Below are positions 1 through 9,349 of a DNA stretch of 31,486 nucleotides, piece after piece (within the stretch, counting starts at the first letter, position 1; each line of letters starts with the position of its first letter). This DNA comes from CAZEJK01 sp964512045 (GTDB lineage Bacteria; Acidobacteriota; Thermoanaerobaculia; Thermoanaerobaculales; Sulfomarinibacteraceae): positions 1 to 31,486 of the forward strand of contig CAZEJK010000037.1 of the NCBI GenBank assembly GCA_964512045.1, in the 5' to 3' direction. Below the pieces are notes generated by a model. That model was given only the letters and a program-made list of their open reading frames with translations. It searched no databases and was not told where the DNA came from. A program made the position numbers and the translations under genes.

Positions 1-96
1 TACGACCAGCTCCTGGGGCTGGCGTGGAAGGTGATGCTGCCGCTGGCGATGCTCAATCTGGCCGTCACCGGCGCGTTCGTGGTGGGGAGCGGCTGA
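1..96 (+). CDS. nuoH: NADH-quinone oxidoreductase subunit H, C-terminal end (partial)
   Basis: Reading frame 1 is open from the window edge to a TGA at 94-96 and encodes the last 31 residues of a protein. The residues are hydrophobic (for example the segment MLPLAMLNLAVTGAF), as expected for the final transmembrane helix of NuoH, the complex I membrane subunit at the junction with the quinone-binding peripheral arm. The main argument is position: nuoI follows 22 bases later and nuoJKLMN after that, which is the standard order. The fragment is too short to identify by sequence alone. Confidence 0.8.
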   Translation, partial: YDQLLGLAWKVMLPLAMLNLAVTGAFVVGSG

Positions 97-118
97 TGGT
101 ACGGCGCGGAGGTGGCCC

Positions 119-652
119 GTGCTGAGCGTGCTGCGCACTCTGTGGGAGGTGCTCAAGCACACCATCCGCCGGCCGGAGACGGTGCAGTACCCGGAGGAGA
201 AGCCGCAGCTGCCGCCGCGCTGGCGTGGGCGGATTGTACTGACCCGCGATCCCGACGGCGGCGAGCGGTGCGTGGCGTGCCACCTGTGTGCGGTGGCCTG
301 CCCTGTGGACTGCATCGCCCTGCAAGCCACCGAGGACGACCACGGCCGGCGCTACCCGGAGTGGTTTCGGATCAACTTCTCGCGCTGCATCTTCTGCGGC
401 TACTGCGAGGAGGCGTGCCCGACGTACGCGATCCAGCTGATCCCGGACTTCGAGATGGCGGAGTACGACCGCCAAAGCCTGGTGTACGAGAAGGAGCATC
501 TGACGATCTCCGGTGAGGGGAAGGTGCCCGGGTACCACTTCTATGAGGTTGCGGGTGTGACGATCGGCGGCAAGGACAAGGGCGAGGCGGAGGGTGAGGA
601 GCCTCCGGTGGATCCGCGGAGCCTGTTGCCGGGCCGGGAGGAGGACGGATGA
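119..652 (+). CDS. nuoI: NADH-quinone oxidoreductase subunit I (two [4Fe-4S] ferredoxin-like subunit)
   Basis: This 177-residue protein is the complex I subunit that carries clusters N6a and N6b and passes electrons towards the quinone site on the cytoplasmic face of the membrane. Two classic CxxCxxCxxxCP motifs are visible: Cys51, 54, 57 and 61, and Cys90, 93, 96 and 100. Length and spacing match the family. The GTG start at 119 is chosen because GGAGG lies at 108-112. The C-terminal tail after about residue 150 is acidic and Gly/Pro-rich, which varies within the family. It lies between nuoH and nuoJ, as in standard nuo operons. Confidence 0.96.
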   Translation: MLSVLRTLWEVLKHTIRRPETVQYPEEKPQLPPRWRGRIVLTRDPDGGERCVACHLCAVACPVDCIALQATEDDHGRRYPEWFRINFSRCIFCGYCEEACPTYAIQLIPDFEMAEYDRQSLVYEKEHLTISGEGKVPGYHFYEVAGVTIGGKDKGEAEGEEPPVDPRSLLPGREEDG

Positions 653-683
653 GGACGACTGCTGGAGGACGGCGGAGGCGCTC

Positions 684-1187
684 GTGCTGACTGCGTTCTG
701 GATCGCAGCCGCGGTGGCGGTGGCCGCCACCGTGCTCGCCGTGAGCCGGAGCGAGGTGATCCACGCTCTGCTCTACCTCGTGGTGTCGTTCCTCGCCACC
801 GCGGTGATGCTCTTCGTGCTCGGCGCGCCGTTCGTCGCGGCGCTCGAGGTGATCGTGTACGCGGGCGCGATCCTGGTGCTGTTCGTGTTCGCAGTGATGC
901 TGCTCGACCGCAACGAGACCCGGCGTCAACCCGGCTGGGCGCGACCACGGGCGTGGGCGGGACCGGCCCTGCTGGCCGCCGTGGTGCTTGTCGAGACGGT
1001 GGTGCTGATCGGGTTCGTGCCGAGTGGTGAGGGCCGGGCCGCGGTGGCGCCGGCGGAGGTGGGCGCGGCCGTGTTCGGACCGTACCTGGTCGGGGTCGAG
1101 GCGGCGGCGTTCCTGCTCCTGGCTGGCCTGGTGGGGGCGTTTCATCTGAGCCGTGGTCTCGATAGCGGTGAGGAGGACCAGCCGTGA
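684..1187 (+). CDS. nuoJ: NADH-quinone oxidoreductase subunit J
   Basis: This 167-residue, strongly hydrophobic protein has about five transmembrane segments and belongs to the complex I membrane arm. The family signature VIVYAGAILVLFVFAVMLLD, the pi-bulge region of helix TM3, is intact. The open frame extends upstream to 594, but that would overlap nuoI by almost 60 bases. The GTG at 684 has GGAGG at 674-678 and gives an N terminus that begins directly with the first helix, so it is preferred. The stop overlaps the nuoK start by 4 bases (GTGA), indicating translational coupling. Confidence 0.93.
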   Translation: MLTAFWIAAAVAVAATVLAVSRSEVIHALLYLVVSFLATAVMLFVLGAPFVAALEVIVYAGAILVLFVFAVMLLDRNETRRQPGWARPRAWAGPALLAAVVLVETVVLIGFVPSGEGRAAVAPAEVGAAVFGPYLVGVEAAAFLLLAGLVGAFHLSRGLDSGEEDQP

Positions 1188-1495
1188 TCGCCGCGGTGCC
1201 GCTCGGTCACGGCCTGATCGTCGCCGCGGTCCTGTTCGTCATTGGGCTGGCCGGCGTGCTCGCCCGACGGAACCTGCTCATGATCCTGCTGTCGGTGGAG
1301 ATCATGCTGAACGCCGCTGGGCTGGCGTTCGTTGTTGCCGGCGCCCACTGGGGGCAGCCGGACGGTCAGATCATGTTCCTGTTCATCCTGGCGATGGCGG
1401 CGGCCGAGATCGCCGTCGGTCTGGCGCTCGTGCTCCGCATCGCCCGCAGGCTGGGGACCACCGATGCCGACGCGGTGCGCGCGGCGGGGGAGTGA
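1184..1495 (+). CDS. nuoK: NADH-quinone oxidoreductase subunit K
   Basis: This 103-residue protein with three transmembrane helices is the smallest antiporter-related subunit of complex I and forms part of the proton channel near NuoJ and NuoN. The two membrane glutamates needed for proton movement in this family are present: Glu39 in the LLSVEIMLNA motif and Glu75 in AMAAAEIAVGLAL, matching E. coli Glu36 and Glu72. The GTG start sits inside the nuoJ stop. The stop is followed three bases later by the nuoL ATG. Confidence 0.96.
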   Translation: MIAAVPLGHGLIVAAVLFVIGLAGVLARRNLLMILLSVEIMLNAAGLAFVVAGAHWGQPDGQIMFLFILAMAAAEIAVGLALVLRIARRLGTTDADAVRAAGE

Positions 1496-1498
1496 GCG

Positions 1499-3364
1499 AT
1501 GGATGCGATGGTGCTGCTGATCGCGCTTCCCCTCGCGGGCTTCCTGGTGCTGCTGCTCGCCGGCCAGAGGCTGTCTGAGCCGGTGATCGGCGCGGTCGGC
1601 GCGGGGTCCGTCGGTCTGGCGGCGCTGGTGGCCGCGTCGGTCACGGCAACCTTCTCAGGCGAGCGCACGGTGCGGCTGTGGCAGTGGATGGCCGTCGGCG
1701 ATCTGGAGATCGGCTTCGATCTGCGGCTCGATGGGCTCGCGTTGGTCATGGTCGGTGTCGTGACCGGGGTCGGCTTTCTGATCCACCTCTACTCGGTGCG
1801 GTACATGGCCGCCGACAGGGATCTCGCTCGATTCTTCGCCGCCATGAACCTGTTCGTTGCGTCGATGCTGCTCCTGGTGCTGGCCGATGACCTGGTGCTG
1901 CTGTACCTCGGCTGGGAGGGGGTCGGCCTGTGCAGCTACCTCCTGATCGGGTTCTGGTACCGCGACGCTGCCAACGGCCGCGCGGCACAGAAGGCGTTCG
2001 TGGTGACCAGGATCGGCGACGCTGCCATGGCCGTCGGGCTCATGCTGCTGTTCGCCCACACCGGGACGCTGTCGATCCCGGAGGCGATGACCGGGGCCGG
2101 GGAGCTATGGAGCGCCGGCGACCCGCTGGCGGCAGCCGTGGCCGCGCTGCTCCTGGCAGGCGCGGTCGGCAAGTCGGCACAGATCCCACTGCAGACCTGG
2201 CTGCCCGATGCCATGGCGGGTCCCACGCCGGTCAGCGCGCTGATCCACGCCGCCACGATGGTCACCGCCGGGGTCTACCTGGTGGCGCGGACTCACGTGA
2301 TCTTCGAGCTGGCGCCCGCCGTGTCTGCGGTGGTGGCCGGAGTCGGTGCGGCGACCTTGCTGGTGGCGGGGCTCGCGGCGCTGGGCCAGCGGGAGATCAA
2401 ACGGGTGCTGGCGTACTCGACGATCTCGCAGCTGGGCTACATGTTCCTCGCTCTCGGGGTCGGGGCGTACCACGCGGCGATCTTCCACCTGGTGACCCAC
2501 GCCTTCTTCAAGGCGCTGCTGTTCCTGGCCGCCGGAGTGGTGATCCACGCCCTCGGCGGTGAGAACGACATCTTCCGGATGGGCGGTCTGCGCACGCGGC
2601 TGCCGGTGGTGTTCTGGACGTTCCTGGTAGGCTCGGCGGCGTTGGCGGGGTTCCCCCTGGTCACCGCCGGCTTCTACTCGAAGGACCTGATCCTGTGGAA
2701 GGCGTTCACCTCCGCCGCAGGCGGCCCGCTCCTGTGGGCCGTGGGGCTCCTCGGCGCCGGCGTGACGGCGATCTACATCTTCCGGGTGGTGTTTCTGGTG
2801 TTCTTCGGTGCGCCTGCCGGCGAGGGGGAGCACGAGCACGGTGCGGCGCCGAGCGCGCTCGAAGGGGCTGCATTGGTGGTGCTGGCCGCACTGGCGATCG
2901 GAGGCGGGCTGCTCGAGACGCCGCACCACCTCGGAGGTGTGCATATCCTCGGCTCCACGCTCTCTGCGGTGCTGCCCGCGGCCGAGACCGTCGGGAGCCT
3001 CACCCTCGAGATCGTGCTGCAGCTCGTGGCTGCCGCCACGGTGCTGATCGGCATCGGTGTCGCCTGGAGAATCTGGGGACGGCCGGTCGGGGCCATCGAG
3101 CCGGCGAGTGGCGGACTCGCTCGCGCCGCAGCGGCGGGCTTCGGCTTCGACTGGCTGTACGACCGCGCGGTGGTCCGGCCGTTTTGCGCCGTCGCTGAAG
3201 CCGGCCGCGGTGATGTGGTCGACCAGCTGTTCGTGGCCGTTGGCTGGCTGTGCACTGCGCTGTCGTGGCTCGCGGGGCGGGCGCAGACCGGACGGGTGCG
3301 CTGGTACGCGGCCGGGGTAGGCTTGGGGGCGGCGCTTCTGCTGGCGATGGCGGTGCTCGGATGA
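1499..3364 (+). CDS. nuoL: NADH-quinone oxidoreductase subunit L (antiporter-like)
   Basis: This 621-residue polytopic protein is the most distal antiporter-like subunit of complex I and carries the long lateral helix at its C terminus. Visible family residues are Glu140 in YLGWEGVGLCSYLLIGFWY and Lys225 in the GKSAQIPLQTWLPDAMAGP motif, followed by the conserved His-rich segment HLVTHAFFKALLFL. Length is normal for the family. The ATG at 1499 lies directly after the nuoK stop, and the stop overlaps the nuoM ATG in an ATGA arrangement. Confidence 0.97.
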   Translation: MDAMVLLIALPLAGFLVLLLAGQRLSEPVIGAVGAGSVGLAALVAASVTATFSGERTVRLWQWMAVGDLEIGFDLRLDGLALVMVGVVTGVGFLIHLYSVRYMAADRDLARFFAAMNLFVASMLLLVLADDLVLLYLGWEGVGLCSYLLIGFWYRDAANGRAAQKAFVVTRIGDAAMAVGLMLLFAHTGTLSIPEAMTGAGELWSAGDPLAAAVAALLLAGAVGKSAQIPLQTWLPDAMAGPTPVSALIHAATMVTAGVYLVARTHVIFELAPAVSAVVAGVGAATLLVAGLAALGQREIKRVLAYSTISQLGYMFLALGVGAYHAAIFHLVTHAFFKALLFLAAGVVIHALGGENDIFRMGGLRTRLPVVFWTFLVGSAALAGFPLVTAGFYSKDLILWKAFTSAAGGPLLWAVGLLGAGVTAIYIFRVVFLVFFGAPAGEGEHEHGAAPSALEGAALVVLAALAIGGGLLETPHHLGGVHILGSTLSAVLPAAETVGSLTLEIVLQLVAAATVLIGIGVAWRIWGRPVGAIEPASGGLARAAAAGFGFDWLYDRAVVRPFCAVAEAGRGDVVDQLFVAVGWLCTALSWLAGRAQTGRVRWYAAGVGLGAALLLAMAVLG

Positions 3365-4833
3365 CGCTGACGCTGCTTCTCCTGGTCTTGGTTGTCGCCG
3401 GCGCAGTGGCATGGGCGACCGAGCGGGTTCATCCGAACGCGCCCCGCTGGGTGGCGCTGGCGGCCCTCGGTCTCGAGCTGGCGGCGCTGCTTCGGCTGTG
3501 GCGGGTCCTCGAGGTCCCTGAGGGTGGCGGATGGATGCTGGAGGTTTCCCAGAGCTGGATCCCACAGATCGGCGTGCAGCTCCACCTCGCCCTGGACGGT
3601 CTGTCGCTGGTGATGCTCATCCTGACGGCGCTCCTGGGGCTCGTCGCGGTGCTGGCGTCGTGGCGGATCACCCACCGCATCGGGTTCTTCCACGCCAACC
3701 TGCTATGGGTGCTCGCTGGAGTGGTCGGTGTGTTCCTGGCGGTGGATCTGCTCCTGTTCTACGTGGTCTGGGAGCTGATGCTCCTGCCGATGGTGCTGCT
3801 GATCGCGATCTGGGGCCACGCTCGACGACGGGCCGCAGCACTCAAGTTCTTCGTCTACACCCAGGCCGGCGGGCTGCTGATGCTGGTGGCGATCGTGGCG
3901 ATGGGGCTGCTCGTTGCCGACGGCGGCCCCTTGAGCTTTGCCTACGGCGACCTGCTCGGCGCCGAGCTTCCGGGAGGTGCCGCCCTCTGGCTGATGGCCG
4001 GCTTCCTCGCGGGGTTCATCGTCAAGCTGCCGGCGTTTCCGGTCCACGGCTGGCTGCCGGACGCGCATACCGAGGCGCCGACGGCAGGTAGCGTGGTGCT
4101 TGCCGGCCTGCTCCTGAAGACCGGCGCCTACGGTATCCTCCGCTTCGCGATCCCGCTGTTTCCTGAAGCGGCGGTCACCGCCGCGCCGGTTCTGATGGGG
4201 CTCGGGGTGTTCGGCATCCTCTACGGAGCGGTGCTCGCTCTGGCCCAGTCGGATCTGAAGCGGCTGGTGGCGTACACCTCGGTGAGCCATTTGGGCTTCG
4301 TCCTGGTCGGAGCGTTCGCGTTCGACCGGGTGGCAGTCTCCGGCGCGGTGGTGCAGATGGTGGCCCACGGCCTGTCCACCGGCGCCCTGTTCGTCCTGGT
4401 GGGCCTGCTGGCCGAGCGCACCGGCACGCGTTCCCTGGACACGCTCGGCGGTTTGTGGGCGGTGGCGCCGAAGGCGGGGGTGGCCGGCATGCTGTTCGCA
4501 CTGGCCTCCCTGGGGCTGCCCGGGACGGCGAACTTCGTGGCCGAGATCATGGTTCTCCTCGGGGCGTTCCGGGTGTCGAGCGGGGTCGCGATGCTGGCAA
4601 CGATCGGGCTGATCCTGGCGACGCTGTACGCGTTGCGGGTCCTCCATGGCGCTTTCCTTGGGCCGAACGTGGAGGGCTGGGAGATCCCTGACCTCGATGC
4701 CCGGGAGCTTCTCGCGCTCGCTGCGCTGGCCGTCGTGCTGATCTGGCTGGGGCTGTACCCGGCGCCGGTGCTCGATCTCGTGCAGCCGGCGGTGGAGACC
4801 GTGGTGTCTGCCGGCGCCGGAGGTGCGGGATGA
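3361..4833 (+). CDS. nuoM: NADH-quinone oxidoreductase subunit M (antiporter-like)
   Basis: This 490-residue polytopic protein is the middle antiporter-like proton pump of complex I. Glu138 in YVVWELMLLPM and Lys222 in FIVKLPAFPVHGWLPDAH are the expected ion-pair and channel residues, and the segment SDLKRLVAYTSVSHLGFV is diagnostic. The open frame extends upstream to 3250 inside nuoL. The ATG at 3361 is chosen because it overlaps the nuoL stop by four bases and begins with a hydrophobic helix of normal length. The stop overlaps the nuoN ATG by four bases. Confidence 0.97.
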   Translation: MTLTLLLLVLVVAGAVAWATERVHPNAPRWVALAALGLELAALLRLWRVLEVPEGGGWMLEVSQSWIPQIGVQLHLALDGLSLVMLILTALLGLVAVLASWRITHRIGFFHANLLWVLAGVVGVFLAVDLLLFYVVWELMLLPMVLLIAIWGHARRRAAALKFFVYTQAGGLLMLVAIVAMGLLVADGGPLSFAYGDLLGAELPGGAALWLMAGFLAGFIVKLPAFPVHGWLPDAHTEAPTAGSVVLAGLLLKTGAYGILRFAIPLFPEAAVTAAPVLMGLGVFGILYGAVLALAQSDLKRLVAYTSVSHLGFVLVGAFAFDRVAVSGAVVQMVAHGLSTGALFVLVGLLAERTGTRSLDTLGGLWAVAPKAGVAGMLFALASLGLPGTANFVAEIMVLLGAFRVSSGVAMLATIGLILATLYALRVLHGAFLGPNVEGWEIPDLDARELLALAALAVVLIWLGLYPAPVLDLVQPAVETVVSAGAGGAG

Positions 4834-6257
4834 CCGGGCAGGATCTGGTGGTGATGACGCCGCTTCTGGTGGTGGCCGCGACGGCGATCGTGCTGATGGC
4901 GGTGGTGGCCTGGCGTCGCAACCATCTGGCGACGGCGGGCGTTGCTCTGGTCGGGCTGCTGGCCGCGGCTGTGACGGTCGCACCGATGATGCGACAGGCG
5001 CCCCGCCAGGTCGGTGAGCTGCTGATCGTGGACAGCTTCGCCCTGACGGTGATCGGGATCCTCGTGCTCGCCGCTGCCGGTACCGTGGTGCTGTCGTTTG
5101 CGATGCTGCGGAGGGTTCCGGAGGTTCCCGAGGAGCTCTACATGCTGATCGTGATCGCCACGATCGGCGCCGCTGTTCTGGCAGCAAGCGATCACCTGGT
5201 GGCGGTGTTCATCGGTCTGGAGACGCTGAGCGTGGCGCTGTACGGCGCCATCGGGTACATCCGCAGGCGTATCCTGTCGACGCAGGCGTCCATCCTCTAT
5301 CTGATTGTGGCGGCGGTGTCGTCGGCGTTCTACCTGTTCGGGGCCGCCCTCCTGTACGCCGGAAGCGGATCGATGCGGCTCAGCCAGCTCGTGCGCAGCG
5401 CGCCCGAGGTCGACCCCGTGCTCGTCGCAGGCGGGCTCGGACTGGTCCTGGTGGCGGTGGGGTTCAAGCTCGGTGCGGCGCCGTTTCACCTGTGGACGCC
5501 AGATGTGTACCGCGGGGCTCCGGCCCCGGTGACCGCGTTCGTGGCCACCGTCTCGAAGGCCGGTGTCGTCGCCGTGCTCGTGCGAACCATGGCGCTGGCG
5601 GATGGGCCTGCGCTCCACTTCCTGACCGTGGCGGTCGGGTTTCTGGCGCTGGCCTCGATCGTCGTCGGGAACCTTCTCGCCCTGAGAGAGCGTGATCTCA
5701 AGAGGCTGCTCGCCTACTCCTCGGTGGCGCACATCGGGTACCTGTTGGTGGCGATGGTGGCCGGGGGCGAGCGCGCCGTCGAGGCGGTGCTGGTGTACCT
5801 GGTGACCTATGTGGTGGCCACCATGGCGGCGTTCGGTACCGTGGCGGCAGTGACCGAAGGCGAGGACGAGCCGAGCTCGCTCGAAGCCTATCGCGGTCTG
5901 GCGTGGCGCCGTCCCGGTCTGGCGGTGGTGCTGGCGGCCAGTGTCGCCTCGCTTGCCGGGGTTCCGCTGACCGCGGGGTTTGTCGGCAAGCTGTGGGCCG
6001 TGCTGTCGGCGGCCTCCGGAGGGCTCTGGGTACCGGTCGTGGTGCTGGTGGCCGGTAGCGTCGTCGGGGCGTTCTACTACCTGCGGATCGTCATCACGGT
6101 CCTCGCGCCGTCAGACGACGAGGCGCCTGCGCTGCCGCTGGCTCCGGTCGCAGCGACGGTCGTGCTGGCGGTGGCTGTCGTCGTGCTGCTGTGGTTCGGT
6201 CTGATCCCGTCTGTGGTTGTGGACCTTGTCGGTCCCGCGGTGCGGAGCCTGGTGTGA
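4830..6257 (+). CDS. nuoN: NADH-quinone oxidoreductase subunit N (antiporter-like)
   Basis: This 475-residue polytopic protein is the third antiporter-like subunit of complex I. Diagnostic segments are GLETLSVALYGAIGY, KLGAAPFHLWTPDVYRGAP and RDLKRLLAYSSVAHIGYLL. It is the last gene of the usual nuo operon. Unusually, its TGA stop (6255-6257) overlaps a GTG start at 6254 of the next gene, a P-type ATPase, so transcription and probably translation continue past complex I. Confidence 0.97.
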   Translation: MTGQDLVVMTPLLVVAATAIVLMAVVAWRRNHLATAGVALVGLLAAAVTVAPMMRQAPRQVGELLIVDSFALTVIGILVLAAAGTVVLSFAMLRRVPEVPEELYMLIVIATIGAAVLAASDHLVAVFIGLETLSVALYGAIGYIRRRILSTQASILYLIVAAVSSAFYLFGAALLYAGSGSMRLSQLVRSAPEVDPVLVAGGLGLVLVAVGFKLGAAPFHLWTPDVYRGAPAPVTAFVATVSKAGVVAVLVRTMALADGPALHFLTVAVGFLALASIVVGNLLALRERDLKRLLAYSSVAHIGYLLVAMVAGGERAVEAVLVYLVTYVVATMAAFGTVAAVTEGEDEPSSLEAYRGLAWRRPGLAVVLAASVASLAGVPLTAGFVGKLWAVLSAASGGLWVPVVVLVAGSVVGAFYYLRIVITVLAPSDDEAPALPLAPVAATVVLAVAVVVLLWFGLIPSVVVDLVGPAVRSLV

Positions 6258-9200
6258 GCCATGGGCGTCCGACCGTAGTCCATAGCGCGATCCGCGGCCG
6301 GCTCCGTGTTCGCATTGCCGGGCTGCGTCGGTCGGAGGCGATCGGCCGCGCACTGGTCCGCGACCTCACCTCGGCCGACGGGGTCCGCTGCGCCTCTGTC
6401 AACCACTGGACCGGGGGCCTTCTCGTCGAGTTCGACGAGACGATCGACCACGTTACGGTGATCGCGCTGATCGAGGAGTCGTGGGACAGTGCGGCGCGCT
6501 CAGCCCAGCCGACCCCACGCGCCGAGCCACCTCGCTCGAGGAGCCGGCAGACGGCAGAGCGCCAGCGGCGCGCCGGGGTACTCGAGGTGCTGCGACGGGC
6601 TGTCATCAGGACGCCTTATGGAGGGGACCGTGGTCCGGGTCGGACGACCGACGCTCACAACGCAAACCGAGACCGGCAGCCCGAGGCGGCGTGGCACGTG
6701 GTTCCCGCCGGAGAGGTGGCTAGCCGGCTCGGCGTCGACCTGCAGTCAGGCCTCGAGCCGGAGGAAGCACGACGTCGGCTTGCCCGCTGGGGACCGAACC
6801 GGCTTGCGGAGATCCGCTCTCGATCTGTCCTGCAGATCCTCGGGGGGCAGCTGGCGAACCTCCCGGCGGTGCTGCTGATCGCCTCAGCCGCGCTGTCGGT
6901 CGTGATCGGTGGAGTGGGCGATGCTGTCGCCATCCTAGCGGTGGTGGTGCTCAACGCCGCGATCGGGACCTTCACCGAGACGCAGGCGGAGCAAACGATC
7001 GGGACGCTCACTCAGCTCGCCGAAGCAGAGATCCCGGTCCTGAGAAGCGGACGCGAGGTGCAGGTCTCCGCCTCCGAGGTCGCAGTGGGTGATCTGCTGC
7101 GCCTTCGCCGTGGGATGTGGATTCCGGTCGACGCGCGGCTCGTGGAGACCAACCGGCTGACCGCCGATGAGTCGTCGTTGACCGGCGAAGCGGTGCCGGT
7201 GACCAAGGAGCCTGACCCCCTCGTCGAGCGTGACACGCCCCTCGGGGACCGGCGCAACATGGTCTTCCGGGGCACACTGGTAACCGGAGGGAGCGGCATC
7301 GGGGTGGCCGTCGCGACCGGCTCGGCCACCGAGATCGGCAGGATTCAGACGCTCGTGGCCGGAGAGAGGACGCCGCGCACGCCGGTCCAGCGTCAGCTCG
7401 ATCGGTTGGGACGGGAGCTAGTGGCTCTGTCCACGGCCGTCTCGGCGGGGATCTTCTTGATCTCCCTGGTCCGAGGCCACCGCCTCCTCGAGGTTCTCCG
7501 AACCACCGTGTCGCTGGCGGTGGCGGCTCTTCCGGAGGGGCTGCCAGCGGTGGCCACGAGCACGTTGGCACACGGCGTGCGCACCTTGCGTCGCGAGGGA
7601 GTCATCGTGCGTCGGCTCGTCGCGGTCGAGACGTTCGGGTCGGTCGAGGTGCTCTGTCTGGACAAGACCGGAACGATAACGACCAACAGGATGGAGGTGG
7701 TGTGCGCGTTGAGCGGCGGAAGGCGGTACGACACGTCGGCGGGTCCGTTGCAGGCCGTTGACTCCAGCCCCGATACGGATGAGCTGCGTCAGCTGCTGAA
7801 GGCCGCCGCGCTCTGCAGCGAGGCGGATCTGGTGGATGGTGAGATTGTCGGGAGCTCGACGGAGGCTGCTCTGATCCGTGCAGCCGGAAGCACGGCAGGG
7901 TTGGACATCGTGGCGCTGCGGGAGGAGCTCCCACGGACGCGTCTCGAGCATCGCGCCGAGTCGCGTACCTTCATGCTCAGTGAGCATCGGCAGCGTGGTG
8001 CCGACGAGAGCAACCGGCTCATTGCAGTGAAGGGACGGCCGGACGAGATCCTCGACCTGGCCCGCTGGCAGGTGGTGGCCGGCGAGCGCCGGGAGCTGTG
8101 CGATAGCGAGCGGGTTGCGATCCAGGATGAGAACGAACGGATGTCGGGGCAGGCGTTGCGGGTTCTGGGCGTGGCGTATCGCGAGGCGCCGGCCGGTGCG
8201 TCTGCAGAGGAGCTGACCTGGCTCGGACTGATCGGGCTGGCAGATCCTCCGCGCGAGGGGATGGACGCGCTCATCGAGCGGTTCCGACAGGCCGGTATCC
8301 GGACACAGATGATGACCGGCGACCAGAGTGCGACTGCCACTGCGGTCGCTCGTGAGATCGGTCTTTCCGGGGCTCAGAACCTGGAGTCGCTGGACTCGGT
8401 TGCCGTCGATCAGATCGACCCCGATCTGCTGGCGGCTCTGGCGAAGCGGACGCACGTCTTCTCGCGCGTGAGCCCATCGCACAAGCTGCAGATCGTCCGT
8501 GCCCTGCAGGCCGACGGCACAGTGGTGGCGATGACTGGCGACGGAATCAACGACGGACCAGCCCTGAAGGCGGCGGACGTCGGGATCGCCATGGGGGGCG
8601 GACGGACCGAGCTGGCGCGGGAGGTGGCGGACGTCGTTCTGGTCGACGATCGCCTCGAGAGCGTGCTGGCGACCGTCGCCCACGGCCGCACAGCCCAGGA
8701 GAATATCCGCAAGGCGGTGCACTTCATCACCTCCACCAACCTCTCGGAGGTGCTGTTCACGTTCACCTCCGTGGCGCTCGGAATGGGGCTGCCGTTCGGA
8801 CCGAAGCAGCTCCTGTGGATCAACATCCTCAGCGATGTGCTGCCGGAGATCGCTTTGGCGGTGGACGTGTCGCGCGAGGAGACGCTGCAGCGACCTCCGG
8901 ACGATCCCGATCAGCCGATCGTGGCTGGCGAGGAGTACCGGCGGATCGCTGCCGAGTCGGGAGTGATGACGGCCAGCGCCATGGCGAGCTACGCCTACGC
9001 GCGCTTGCGTTACGGACCGGGGGCGAAGGCGGACACCGTCGCGTTCCTGAGCCTCGTCGGGGCGCAGCTGCTGCACACCTTGAGTGCGCGCTCGCCGGAC
9101 GAGGCGGCGACCCGGAGCGGAGGCCGGGAGTCGGCGAACCCGCTGATCCCGCTCGCAGTGGGCGGCGGCCTCGGGGTGCAGGTGGTGGGGGAGATGTTCT

Positions 9201-9349
9201 CGACCCTGCGGCGCGTCATGGGGACCACCCGGATTGGGCTGGTCGACGGCGTGATCGCGAGCGCCTCGGCGTTGGCGAGCTTCGTCGCGATCGAAGGCCT
9301 GAAGACCGTGCGGACGTCGACCGCCGAGCGTGAGAGGGGTACAGCATGA
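6254..9349 (+). CDS. P2-type (Ca2+-ATPase-like) cation-transporting P-type ATPase with N-terminal HMA-like domain
   Basis: This protein of about 1031 residues starts at GTG 6254, four bases inside nuoN, with GGAG at 6244-6247. Residues 8-80 form a domain with the motif GRLRVRIAG that resembles the HMA fold but has no CxxC metal site. An Arg-rich linker follows, and the ATPase core begins near Trp147. Core motifs are intact: actuator TGEA at 310-313, phosphorylation site DKTGT with Asp470, and the hinge TGDGIND at 761-767. Residues that form the Ca2+ sites in SERCA are matched by PEGL at 427-430, Asn829/Glu832 (NLSE) and Asn857/Asp861 (NILSD, with Ser where SERCA has Thr). This suggests Ca2+ or another hard cation rather than copper or zinc. 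Substrate and direction of transport are not established. Confidence 0.92.
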   Translation: MSHGRPTVVHSAIRGRLRVRIAGLRRSEAIGRALVRDLTSADGVRCASVNHWTGGLLVEFDETIDHVTVIALIEESWDSAARSAQPTPRAEPPRSRSRQTAERQRRAGVLEVLRRAVIRTPYGGDRGPGRTTDAHNANRDRQPEAAWHVVPAGEVASRLGVDLQSGLEPEEARRRLARWGPNRLAEIRSRSVLQILGGQLANLPAVLLIASAALSVVIGGVGDAVAILAVVVLNAAIGTFTETQAEQTIGTLTQLAEAEIPVLRSGREVQVSASEVAVGDLLRLRRGMWIPVDARLVETNRLTADESSLTGEAVPVTKEPDPLVERDTPLGDRRNMVFRGTLVTGGSGIGVAVATGSATEIGRIQTLVAGERTPRTPVQRQLDRLGRELVALSTAVSAGIFLISLVRGHRLLEVLRTTVSLAVAALPEGLPAVATSTLAHGVRTLRREGVIVRRLVAVETFGSVEVLCLDKTGTITTNRMEVVCALSGGRRYDTSAGPLQAVDSSPDTDELRQLLKAAALCSEADLVDGEIVGSSTEAALIRAAGSTAGLDIVALREELPRTRLEHRAESRTFMLSEHRQRGADESNRLIAVKGRPDEILDLARWQVVAGERRELCDSERVAIQDENERMSGQALRVLGVAYREAPAGASAEELTWLGLIGLADPPREGMDALIERFRQAGIRTQMMTGDQSATATAVAREIGLSGAQNLESLDSVAVDQIDPDLLAALAKRTHVFSRVSPSHKLQIVRALQADGTVVAMTGDGINDGPALKAADVGIAMGGGRTELAREVADVVLVDDRLESVLATVAHGRTAQENIRKAVHFITSTNLSEVLFTFTSVALGMGLPFGPKQLLWINILSDVLPEIALAVDVSREETLQRPPDDPDQPIVAGEEYRRIAAESGVMTASAMASYAYARLRYGPGAKADTVAFLSLVGAQLLHTLSARSPDEAATRSGGRESANPLIPLAVGGGLGVQVVGEMFSTLRRVMGTTRIGLVDGVIASASALASFVAIEGLKTVRTSTAERERGTA

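Noticed and set aside
594..683. Upstream extension of nuoJ to a GTG at 594
   Set aside because: It would overlap nuoI by 59 bases and add an Arg/Cys-rich segment not found in NuoJ. The GTG at 684 has a better ribosome binding site.
2105..3565. Minus-strand open frame of 486 codons across nuoL and nuoM
   Set aside because: It is antisense to clear complex I genes and encodes His/Gln/Arg-rich nonsense.
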